A stretch of 8,352 nucleotides of DNA, taken from positions 49,235-57,586 of the forward strand of contig DHJN01000147.1 of NCBI GenBank assembly GCA_002404345.1. Direction: 5' to 3'. Source of the stretch: Actinobacteria bacterium UBA4719. GTDB lineage: Bacteria > Actinomycetota > Actinomycetes > Actinomycetales > Dermatophilaceae. This document shows, piece after piece, positions 1-8,352 of the stretch. A model generated the notes under the pieces. That model was given only the letters and a program-made list of their open reading frames with translations, had not been told where the DNA came from and did no database searches. Numbering within the stretch: the stretch's first letter is position 1; every line of letters begins with the position of its first letter. The position numbers and the translations under genes are program-made.

Positions 1-896
<896 letters not shown>

Positions 897-917
897 TCAC
901 CGACCCGCAACGTGAGC

Positions 918-956
918 TCAGAGCTGACCGGGCAGTATCAGAGCTGACCGGGCAGT
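918..956. repeat. Tandem 19-base direct repeat, 20-base period, spanning the mazG stop codon
   Basis: The sequence TCAGAGCTGACCGGGCAGT occurs identically at 918-936 and 938-956, separated by a single A. On the minus strand the upstream copy (938-956) holds the last mazG codons and its TGA stop; the other copy lies wholly after the stop. The MazG C-terminus is therefore the same whether one or two copies are present. The 20-base period is close to two turns of B-DNA, and the block lies about 25-65 bases upstream of the candidate eno promoter. It is either a recent slippage duplication or a paired protein-binding site. Confidence 0.9.
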
Positions 957-1933
957 GCACGGATCGCAGCGCGAAGTGCCGCCTCCGGGTCCTGGCCCTT
1001 GTCGCGCGCCTCCAGCACGAGCGCGAAGAGTCGCGAACCGAGGTCGTCGTCGGCCGCCGCGGCGACTGCCAGGTCGAAGCGGCCGGCCTTCGACAGACGC
1101 CCGGCCACCTTGTTCGCACAGGCGAGAGCTGGCAGACCCTCGGGTATGCCATCAAAGGGTGACGTCCGATGCGGCTTCTCGGCAGCCTTGATCTGCTCCC
1201 AGTTGGCCGCCACGTCCTCCGCCGTCTCGGCGTCGACATCGGCGAACACGTGCGGGTGACGGCGGACCAGCTTGTCGACGATGCCACCCGCCACGTCATC
1301 GATCCCGAACGGCGAGTCGGGGTGCTCCTGGGCCATCCGCGCGTGAAAGAACACTTGCAACAGGACGTCGCCGAGCTCCTCCACCATGTGTGTGCGGTCT
1401 CCCGACTCGATGGCCTCGACCAGCTCGTGGGTCTCCTCGATCAGGTACGGCACGAGAGACTCATGTGTCTGCTCAGCGTCCCAGGGACAGCCCCCCGGCG
1501 AACGCAGCCGGTCCATCACCGCGACCAGGTCGAGCAGGCGCGCCCCCGGAACGTCGTAGGACCCGACGAGGATCTCCACCTCCGGCGGGTCCTGACGACG
1601 GCTGACCTCGGCGGCCAGCGCATCGGTCAGGCCCGGGTCGCCGTCCGCGGAACCGATCCAGACCACCTCACCTTCGGCGGTCCGGTCGACCAGCAGCCGG
1701 GCAACGGCAGCAGGGTCAGCCAGGTCAGCCAGGTCCTTGTCGCCCAGGTGGGTGGCCGCAATACCCGACTCCTGTATGGCGTTCAGCTGTGTCTCATCCT
1801 CATCCCTGGTCAGGACGTGGGTCGCGCTCGCGAGCGCGGTCCAGGCGTCGCGCGAGAACAGCCCGGGGGCGATGCGTGGACTGCTGAGCAGCAGGGTGAG
1901 CCGATGCGGAAGCACGTCGCCGCCACCACTCAC
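938..1933 (-). CDS. mazG: MazG-family nucleoside triphosphate pyrophosphohydrolase
   Basis: The 331-residue protein should hydrolyse NTPs to NMP and pyrophosphate, with a house-cleaning or stringent-response role in the cytoplasm. The MazG core spans about residues 132-256. It opens with LLDLVAVMDRLRSPGGCPWD and carries the metal-binding EETHE (166-170) and EELGD (185-189) motifs, followed by HPHVFAD and NWEQIKAAEKP. Residues 1-125 form an N-terminal extension without catalytic motifs; extended N-termini occur in actinobacterial MazG such as the M. tuberculosis protein. The C-terminal part (258-331) recalls a second MazG repeat (FDGIPEGLPAL, then DDLGSRLFALVLEARDKGQDPEAAL) but lacks the EExxE helix, so only the first domain is likely catalytic. 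The start is GTG at 1931-1933. Its GTGA overlaps the stop of the lipoprotein gene, implying translational coupling, and GGAAG lies just upstream. A GTG a few codons in is an alternative start. Confidence 0.95.
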   Translation of the reverse strand: MSGGGDVLPHRLTLLLSSPRIAPGLFSRDAWTALASATHVLTRDEDETQLNAIQESGIAATHLGDKDLADLADPAAVARLLVDRTAEGEVVWIGSADGDPGLTDALAAEVSRRQDPPEVEILVGSYDVPGARLLDLVAVMDRLRSPGGCPWDAEQTHESLVPYLIEETHELVEAIESGDRTHMVEELGDVLLQVFFHARMAQEHPDSPFGIDDVAGGIVDKLVRRHPHVFADVDAETAEDVAANWEQIKAAEKPHRTSPFDGIPEGLPALACANKVAGRLSKAGRFDLAVAAAADDDLGSRLFALVLEARDKGQDPEAALRAAIRALPGQL

Positions 1934-2487
1934 TTGGCTTCCGAGGTCGCGCCGGCCTTGATCCAGTTCTGCGCGACCGGGACGAGCGCGATCTGCTTGA
2001 CATCGAAGGTTCCGTACCGCGGGTTGACCGTGATCTTGGCCTTGCCGAGCTCGGTCAGGATGGTTGCCTGGCTGGCTGGCGTGAGGGACGAGATCGCAAG
2101 CCGCATGCGGACGAAGTCGACCGTCGTGGGCGAGGGTTCGTTCACCTTGTCAATGACCTTGAGCACCGCGCTGTCGGGGATGCTCTTGCCGGCGCGATCG
2201 ACCTCGGCACTGACATATGGCGCAAGGATCAAGCCGAGCAGGACGTTGTTCGAGGTGAGCTTCTGCTGACCCTGGGCGAGTGTGTTTATCTGCTGCGAGA
2301 CGGTCTGGACATCCTTGTCGCGGATGACGGTGCCATCGACGATCGCCGCGGCGTCGGCCTCCTGTGTGCCGCAAGCGGACGACACCAGGGTCGCGCCCAG
2401 CACAAGCACCCACGAGACCGCGGCGAACCGCAGACGGGACGGGCGGGTCTTGCCCAGAGTTGATCTCAGGTGCTGCGAGGGCGCCAA
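1930..2487 (-). CDS. Small lipoprotein with SurA N-terminal-like chaperone domain
   Basis: From the TTG start at 2485-2487 the product has 185 residues. It has a basic N-region (KTRPSRLR), a hydrophobic stretch (about residues 21-36) and ATLVSSAC with Cys39 as the likely lipidated residue. Ser at -3 makes this a looser lipobox than usual. After the Cys come AAAIVDGTVIRDKDVQ and a helical segment, then VNPRYGTFD near the C-terminus. This pattern is seen in actinobacterial SurA-N-like proteins. There is no parvulin prolyl-isomerase domain, so it is more likely a holdase-type chaperone outside the membrane than an isomerase. An ATG 25 codons upstream (2560-2562) would add a non-signal-like Cys-containing stretch and has no good ribosome-binding site, so I prefer TTG. 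The gene overlaps mazG by 4 bases. Its link to nucleotide clean-up is unclear and may only be conserved synteny. The family call is moderately sure; the lipoprotein call is good. Confidence 0.82.
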   Translation of the reverse strand: MAPSQHLRSTLGKTRPSRLRFAAVSWVLVLGATLVSSACGTQEADAAAIVDGTVIRDKDVQTVSQQINTLAQGQQKLTSNNVLLGLILAPYVSAEVDRAGKSIPDSAVLKVIDKVNEPSPTTVDFVRMRLAISSLTPASQATILTELGKAKITVNPRYGTFDVKQIALVPVAQNWIKAGATSEAK

Positions 2488-2493
2488 GGCCGT

Positions 2494-2499
2494 TCCTTT
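2494..2499 (-). promoter_or_regulatory. Ribosome-binding site deciding the TTG start of the lipoprotein gene
   Basis: AAAGGA on the minus strand is followed by 6 bases and then TTG at 2485-2487. This is the best Shine-Dalgarno match in the gap after mfd. It places the start directly ahead of a proper signal peptide. The upstream ATG codons in the same frame have no comparable site. Confidence 0.7.
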
Positions 2500-2591
2500 C
2501 GTCGCGCCGTCCCGGGGGCAGAGCCACCGAGCCGACGTACATTCATCATGCCGCATTGTCATGAGGCATCTTCATCACTGCTGACTCGTTA

Positions 2592-6212
<3,621 letters not shown>

Positions 6213-6223
6213 GGCGGGCAATG

Positions 6224-6228
6224 CTCCT
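6224..6228 (-). promoter_or_regulatory. Ribosome-binding site of mfd
   Basis: AGGAG on the minus strand lies 11 bases before ATG (6210-6212) and 2 bases before an in-frame TTG (6219-6221). Eleven is slightly long but workable, while two is too short, so the ATG is the better start. Confidence 0.6.
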
Positions 6229-6247
6229 GGCTATGGGTCGACAGCAC

Positions 6248-6276
6248 AAAGGCCCCGTTGCGAAGGGCAAACGGGG
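6248..6276 (-). terminator. Hairpin between pth and mfd: likely pth terminator, possibly an mfd leader element
   Basis: On the minus strand CCCCGTT (6270-6276) pairs with AACGGGG (6253-6259). The stem can be extended by GC/GC with one bulged T around a short CCTTC loop. CC and only three T follow, so the U-tract is weak, as is common for actinobacterial terminators. It lies 86 bases after the pth stop and about 40 bases before the mfd start. Because a good -10 box lies just upstream of it, it could instead sit in the 5' leader of mfd. Confidence 0.6.
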
Positions 6277-6285
6277 TATGGCAAC

Positions 6286-6291
6286 AGTTTA
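6286..6291 (-). promoter_or_regulatory. Candidate -10 box for mfd (TAAACT)
   Basis: TAAACT on the minus strand fits TAnnnT. No convincing -35 lies 16-18 bases upstream; the nearest similarity is CCGACA with a 15-base spacer. A start near 6279 would put the 6253-6276 hairpin at the very 5' end of the mfd transcript. Confidence 0.3.
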
Positions 6292-6362
6292 GATGTCTGT
6301 GTGGATTGTCGGGAGTGCCAGTGCGGCTATCGGGTGTGCCTGGGTTGGCGGGCGCGGCTGGG

Positions 6363-6962
6363 TCAGCGAGAGTGCCAGTGTTGCTGTGCGGCGACCAGGC
6401 CCTCGCCGACGAGGCTCTCGGCGGCGTCGGCGGCGTCGCTGATCAGCAAGGGCACCTCGCTGCGCTCGGGACCCGCGAAGTCGTGCAGCACGTAGTCCGC
6501 GGCATCCATCCGCCCCGGCGGTCGCCCGATGCCGACCCGTACGCGCAGGTAGTCCCGGGTGCCGACGGACTTGGTGATCGAACGCAGCCCGTTGTGCCCA
6601 CCCTCGCCACCGCCAAGCTTCAGCCGCACGTCGCCGAACGCGATGTCGAGGTCATCATGGATGACGATGAGCTTCTCGAGCGGGATCTTGTAGAACGACA
6701 GCAGCCCGGCGACCGGCCCGCCGGACTCGTTCATGTAGGTCAGCGGCGTGGCGATGACCGCCCTGTGCCCGGGCGCTGCACCGGCCGGCGCCCCGAACCG
6801 AACCTCGGACGCGGCCGCCCGTGCCTTGTGCGAGCGCAGGCTCGCACTGGTGCGGGCAGCCAGCTCGTCCACGACCATGGCGCCGATGTTGTGCCGATGC
6901 CCGCGGTATGAGGGACCGGGGTTGCCCAGTCCCACGATCAGCCAAGCGGTCATCGGGTCCAT
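6363..6962 (-). CDS. pth: Peptidyl-tRNA hydrolase
   Basis: Pth cleaves the ester bond of peptidyl-tRNAs that drop off ribosomes, recycling tRNA in the cytoplasm. The 199-residue product carries the bacterial Pth signature: GLGNPGP with Asn14, RHNIG with catalytic His24, TYMNESG with Asn78, HDDLDI with Asp103, and GGHNGLRSI with Asn124. These correspond to the substrate-binding and catalytic set known from E. coli. The start is ambiguous. ATG at 6960-6962 has GGAG 5 bases upstream (6968-6971). ATG at 6951-6953 has AAGGA 9 bases upstream and overlaps, as ATGA, the stop of a possible small upstream frame. The ribosome-binding site lies inside a tandem repeat, so initiation could vary with copy number. 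A hairpin precedes mfd downstream. Identity is secure; only the first residues are in doubt. Confidence 0.97.
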   Translation of the reverse strand: MDPMTAWLIVGLGNPGPSYRGHRHNIGAMVVDELAARTSASLRSHKARAAASEVRFGAPAGAAPGHRAVIATPLTYMNESGGPVAGLLSFYKIPLEKLIVIHDDLDIAFGDVRLKLGGGEGGHNGLRSITKSVGTRDYLRVRVGIGRPPGRMDAADYVLHDFAGPERSEVPLLISDAADAAESLVGEGLVAAQQHWHSR

Positions 6963-7036
6963 TCCTTCTCCACGAACAGTGCCTTCTCCACGAACAATGC
7001 CGGAAGGAAGAGTGCCACCAGGAAGAATGCCGGCAC
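6950..7036 (-). other. Possible 28-residue hydrophobic leader peptide upstream of pth (unproven)
   Basis: A minus-strand frame from GTG (7034-7036) to TGA (6950-6952) runs through the tandem repeat. Its product starts [16 protein letters not shown], long enough for a short membrane helix, and continues with two ALFVEK-type units and a basic end. The stop overlaps the second possible pth ATG as ATGA, a layout typical of translational coupling. Against it: no convincing ribosome-binding site precedes the GTG, and the repeat is open in several frames. I list it as a candidate, not a called gene. Confidence 0.2.
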
Positions 7037-7048
7037 GAAGAATGCTGG
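6960..7048. repeat. 15/18-base tandem repeat between rplY and pth, containing the pth ribosome-binding site
   Basis: On the minus strand four 15-base units follow one another: CCAGCATTCTTCGTG (7034-7048), CCGGCATTCTTCCTG (7019-7033), GTGGCACTCTTCCTT (7004-7018) and CCGGCATTGTTCGTG (6989-7003). Next comes an 18-base unit, GAGAAGGCACTGTTCGTG (6971-6988), and then GAGAAGGAATG (6960-6970), whose ATG is the first pth start. Counted as 18-mers, 6984-7001 and 6966-6983 match at 17 of 18 bases. The Shine-Dalgarno-like GGAGAAGG therefore occurs twice, 18 bases apart. The units differ by point changes, so the array is not brand new. Confidence 0.92.
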
Positions 7049-7050
7049 TT

Positions 7051-7081
7051 GGCCCGGTCCTGAAGATGTCAGAACCGGGCC
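7051..7081 (-). terminator. Strong hairpin after rplY, probable intrinsic terminator
   Basis: Minus-strand GGCCCGGT pairs with ACCGGGCC (8 bp). After one T/G position, CTGA pairs with TCAG around a CATCT loop. The stem begins 13 bases after the rplY stop. No U-run follows, which is frequent in high-GC actinobacteria. It should end or reduce transcription into pth, leaving the repeat region as the pth leader. Confidence 0.8.
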
Positions 7082-7094
7082 GTCCTCAGCTGGC

Positions 7095-7754
7095 TCAGGC
7101 CTCTTCGCCCTCGGCGGCAGGTGCCTCGACGGCGGCAACCTCGGCGGCGGGAGCCTCGGCAGCCAGCTCGGCAGCTTCGGCGGCGAGCTCGGCCTCCAGG
7201 GCTTCGGCGCTGATGGCCTGCGTGACGTTGACGATCAGCATCTCGGCGTCGCTGATCAGCTCAGCGCCAGTGGGCAGCACCAGGTCGGAGGCATGGATCC
7301 GGGTGCCGGCCTGAACGCCCTCGACCGAGACCTCAACGTGGTCGGGGATGTGGGTGGCCTCCACGGCCAGCTCCACGGTGTTGTTCTCTACCGAGACGAC
7401 CGTCTCGATGGCGGCGACACCCACGAGGTGGATGGGCACGTCGACGTTGACCTTCTCGCCCTTGCGGACGACGACGAGGTCAACATGCTCGATGACCGGT
7501 CTGATCGGGTGGCGCTGGATGTCCTTGGCCAGGGCCAGCTGGTCCTTGCCGTCGATCTCGATGGTGAGCAGGACGTTGGCGACCTTGAGGGCCATCATCG
7601 TCTCGTGGCCCGGCAGGCTGATGTGGACCGGCTCGGTGCCGTGCCCGTACATGACGGCGGGGATGTTGTGTTCGCGCCGGATGGTGCGCGCGGCACCCTT
7701 GCCGAACTTGGTGCGGGCCGTGGCGACGAGCTTGTTACTGGACGTCTTGGGCAT
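7095..7754 (-). CDS. rplY: 50S ribosomal protein L25, long Ctc/TL5 form
   Basis: L25 binds 5S rRNA in the large ribosomal subunit; the long form is also known as the general stress protein Ctc. The 219 residues show the N-terminal 5S-binding domain (about 7-93) with TKFGKGAARTIRR, IPAVMYGHGTEPVHISLPG and IEHVDLV. A second beta domain follows (about 100-178, TL5 C-terminal type). The tail from about 179 is rich in Ala and Glu (for example AELAAEAAELAAEAPAAE), low-complexity and acidic, and common in actinobacterial L25. ATG at 7752-7754 has AGGAG (7761-7765) 6 bases upstream. The ten bases AGGAGAGCTT ahead of this start also precede eno. A strong hairpin follows the stop. The long upstream gap looks structured, so post-transcriptional control is possible. 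Identity is secure. Confidence 0.97.
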   Translation of the reverse strand: MPKTSSNKLVATARTKFGKGAARTIRREHNIPAVMYGHGTEPVHISLPGHETMMALKVANVLLTIEIDGKDQLALAKDIQRHPIRPVIEHVDLVVVRKGEKVNVDVPIHLVGVAAIETVVSVENNTVELAVEATHIPDHVEVSVEGVQAGTRIHASDLVLPTGAELISDAEMLIVNVTQAISAEALEAELAAEAAELAAEAPAAEVAAVEAPAAEGEEA

Positions 7755-7782
7755 GAAGCTCTCCTATGTTGCCGATCCGCGC

Positions 7783-7796
7783 GCCGTTGGTACGGC
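7783..7796 (-). repeat. Small hairpin near the rplY ribosome-binding site, with an alternative pairing
   Basis: On the minus strand GCCGT-ACCA-ACGGC folds into a perfect 5-bp hairpin. The same TGCCG can instead pair with CGGCA at 7770-7774, which ends 4 bases before the AGGAG of rplY. The two pairings exclude each other, an arrangement that could modulate initiation. Confidence 0.45.
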
Positions 7797-7801
7797 ATAC
7801 A

Positions 7802-7904
7802 CGGATGTTCTGGTGTGTCATCGCAGTGCGGTGGGCCTCGACGCGGGGCGCGGCACGACGCCGGTGACCGGCGTGGCGAGCGCAGTCCACCCTGAGAACA
7901 TCCG
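7802..7904. repeat. 10-bp perfect inverted repeat in the rplY leader
   Basis: CGGATGTTCT at 7802-7811 is exactly complementary to AGAACATCCG at 7895-7904, with 83 bases between. The enclosed segment contains further pairing, notably the palindrome at 7858-7874. In RNA this would make a closing stem over a branched structure. Confidence 0.85.
7858..7874. repeat. 17-base palindrome with 8-bp arms in the rplY leader
   Basis: ACGCCGGT and ACCGGCGT are perfect complements around a single G. As DNA it resembles a dimeric-protein operator. As RNA it gives a 6-bp GC-rich stem with a 5-base loop. It lies inside the 10-bp inverted repeat. Confidence 0.85.
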
Positions 7905-8004
7905 GGCGTCCGGCGCCACCGCGTCGATCACGGACCACTGCACAAGCTGGTTCAAACGACATCAGCTTCAGTCATGCAGCGTCCCTCGCCGAGGCAACCT
8001 GCGA

Positions 8005-8034
8005 AGTCTAGGCGACCTGGCACGCCATACGGAA
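8005..8034 (-). promoter_or_regulatory. Candidate rplY promoter
   Basis: TAGACT (8005-8010, minus strand) fits the TAnnnT -10 pattern. The -35 is weak: TTCCGT (8029-8034) with an 18-base spacer shares only the leading TT with TTGACA. A start near 7998 would give an rplY leader of about 240 bases. Confidence 0.25.
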
Positions 8035-8082
8035 ATCCTGAGGCACGTGCGGCCAGCTCTTGGGACCCGACGGCCCGGGAAG

Positions 8083-8352
8083 TCAGTTGGGCGGGTCGAA
8101 CAGGCTGGTCACGGAACCGTCCTCGAAGACCTCACGGATCGCCTGGCTGAGCAGCGGGGCGATCGAGAGCTCGGTGAGCTTGTCGAAGTGACGCTCGGGC
8201 GGGATCGGCAAGGTGTTGGTGACGATGACCTCGCGGGCCTGGCAGTTCTTGAGCCGGTCAACGGCGGGTCCGGACAGGATCGCGTGCGTGGCGGCAATGA
8301 TGACGTCGGCCGCGCCATCGGCGATGAGCGCGTCGGCCGCCTTGGTGATCGT
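8083..8352 (-). CDS. prs: Ribose-phosphate pyrophosphokinase (PRPP synthetase), C-terminal 89 residues
   Basis: Prs makes phosphoribosyl pyrophosphate from ribose 5-phosphate and ATP for purine, pyrimidine, histidine, tryptophan and NAD synthesis. Only the C-terminal 89 residues are in the window; the family averages about 315-330. The visible part is diagnostic: TITKAADALIADGAADVIIA, then ATHAILSGPAVDRL, then EVIVTNTLPIPPE, and the end REVFEDGSVTSLFDPPN before TGA at 8083-8085. The PRPP-binding loop (DDMIDTGG-type) should lie just beyond the window edge, since the fragment begins right after where it would be. No frameshift is seen. Placement immediately upstream of rplY matches the order found in actinobacteria. 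Confidence 0.97.
   Translation of the reverse strand, partial: TITKAADALIADGAADVIIAATHAILSGPAVDRLKNCQAREVIVTNTLPIPPERHFDKLTELSIAPLLSQAIREVFEDGSVTSLFDPPN

Larger units (their letters stand above)
7755..8082 (-). other. 328-base gap between prs and rplY: probable structured rplY leader
   Basis: No gene is supported here. A possible rplY promoter lies near 8005-8034. From there to the rplY start there are about 240 bases with several inverted repeats: 7944-7968 (AAGCTG/CAGCTT, 13-base loop), 7802-7811 with 7895-7904 (10 bp), 7858-7874 (8-bp arms) and 7783-7796 (5 bp, loop of 4). Frames of 75 and 28 codons run into rplY, but neither has a ribosome-binding site or a recognisable product. Confidence 0.5.

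Noticed and set aside
1169..2269. Plus-strand 366-codon frame opposite mazG and the lipoprotein gene
   Set aside because: Its length follows from third-position GC on the opposite strand. It spans two real genes and shows no coherent protein family.
2541..2569. Hairpins in the mfd-lipoprotein gap (ATGCC/GGCAT and TCATG/CATGA)
   Set aside because: The two 5-bp stems exclude each other, have loops of 9-12 bases and lack a U-run; they are at chance level.
7735..7821. 28-codon frame beginning ATG at 7819-7821, overlapping rplY
   Set aside because: No Shine-Dalgarno sequence precedes it and its composition is unremarkable. The bases are better explained by the leader stems.
7735..7962. Minus-strand 75-codon frame in the rplY leader
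   Set aside because: It has no ribosome-binding site, an Arg-rich composition typical of random GC-rich DNA, and it overlaps the rplY start out of frame.
7930..7980. tRNA-like GGTTCAAAC on the plus strand, resembling a T-loop
   Set aside because: The five bases on either side do not pair as a T-stem, and no anticodon or acceptor arm can be built around it.
8050..8082. Possible terminator just after the prs stop
   Set aside because: Only 4-5 bp stems with bulges form from the CCCGGGCC...GGGTCCC segment and no U-run follows, so I could not support a call.

Overview
The window is GC-rich DNA from an actinobacterium (Actinomycetota). Four things point there: the codon bias, the GTG and TTG starts, the Ala/Glu-rich tail on ribosomal protein L25, and the gene neighbourhood. 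A Micrococcales member, perhaps near Intrasporangiaceae, would fit, but that placement is a weak inference. Every gene I can support lies on the minus strand, so transcription runs from the right edge to the left. Open frames on the plus strand look like shadows of these genes.

In transcription order the genes are: the 3' end of prs (8083-8352, cut by the window edge); a 328-base gap; rplY, for L25/Ctc (7095-7754); a strong hairpin and a 15/18-base tandem repeat; pth (6363-6962); a 150-base gap with a second hairpin; mfd (2592-6212); a 104-base gap; a small SurA-N-like lipoprotein gene (1930-2487); mazG (938-1933), overlapping the lipoprotein gene by 4 bases; a 107-base gap with a candidate promoter and a 20-base-period direct repeat; and the first 276 codons of eno (1-830, cut by the window edge).

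All of these are core housekeeping functions. Prs makes PRPP for nucleotide synthesis. L25 binds 5S rRNA. Pth recycles peptidyl-tRNA. Mfd removes stalled RNA polymerase and recruits excision repair. MazG removes non-canonical or excess NTPs. The lipoprotein is probably an extracytoplasmic folding factor. Enolase is glycolytic. Only lipoprotein-mazG looks tightly coupled translationally. Hairpins after rplY and pth, and the gaps before rplY, mfd, the lipoprotein gene and eno, suggest several transcription units rather than one long operon.

I found no mobile element, CRISPR array, tRNA or rRNA gene, and no clear new multi-gene system. What is unexplained lies between the genes: a tandem repeat that contains the pth ribosome-binding site and can encode a 28-residue hydrophobic peptide ending in an ATGA overlap; a structured rplY leader with a 10-bp inverted repeat; a 19-base direct repeat with a 20-base period spanning the mazG stop; and a hairpin between pth and mfd that could be either a terminator or an mfd leader structure.
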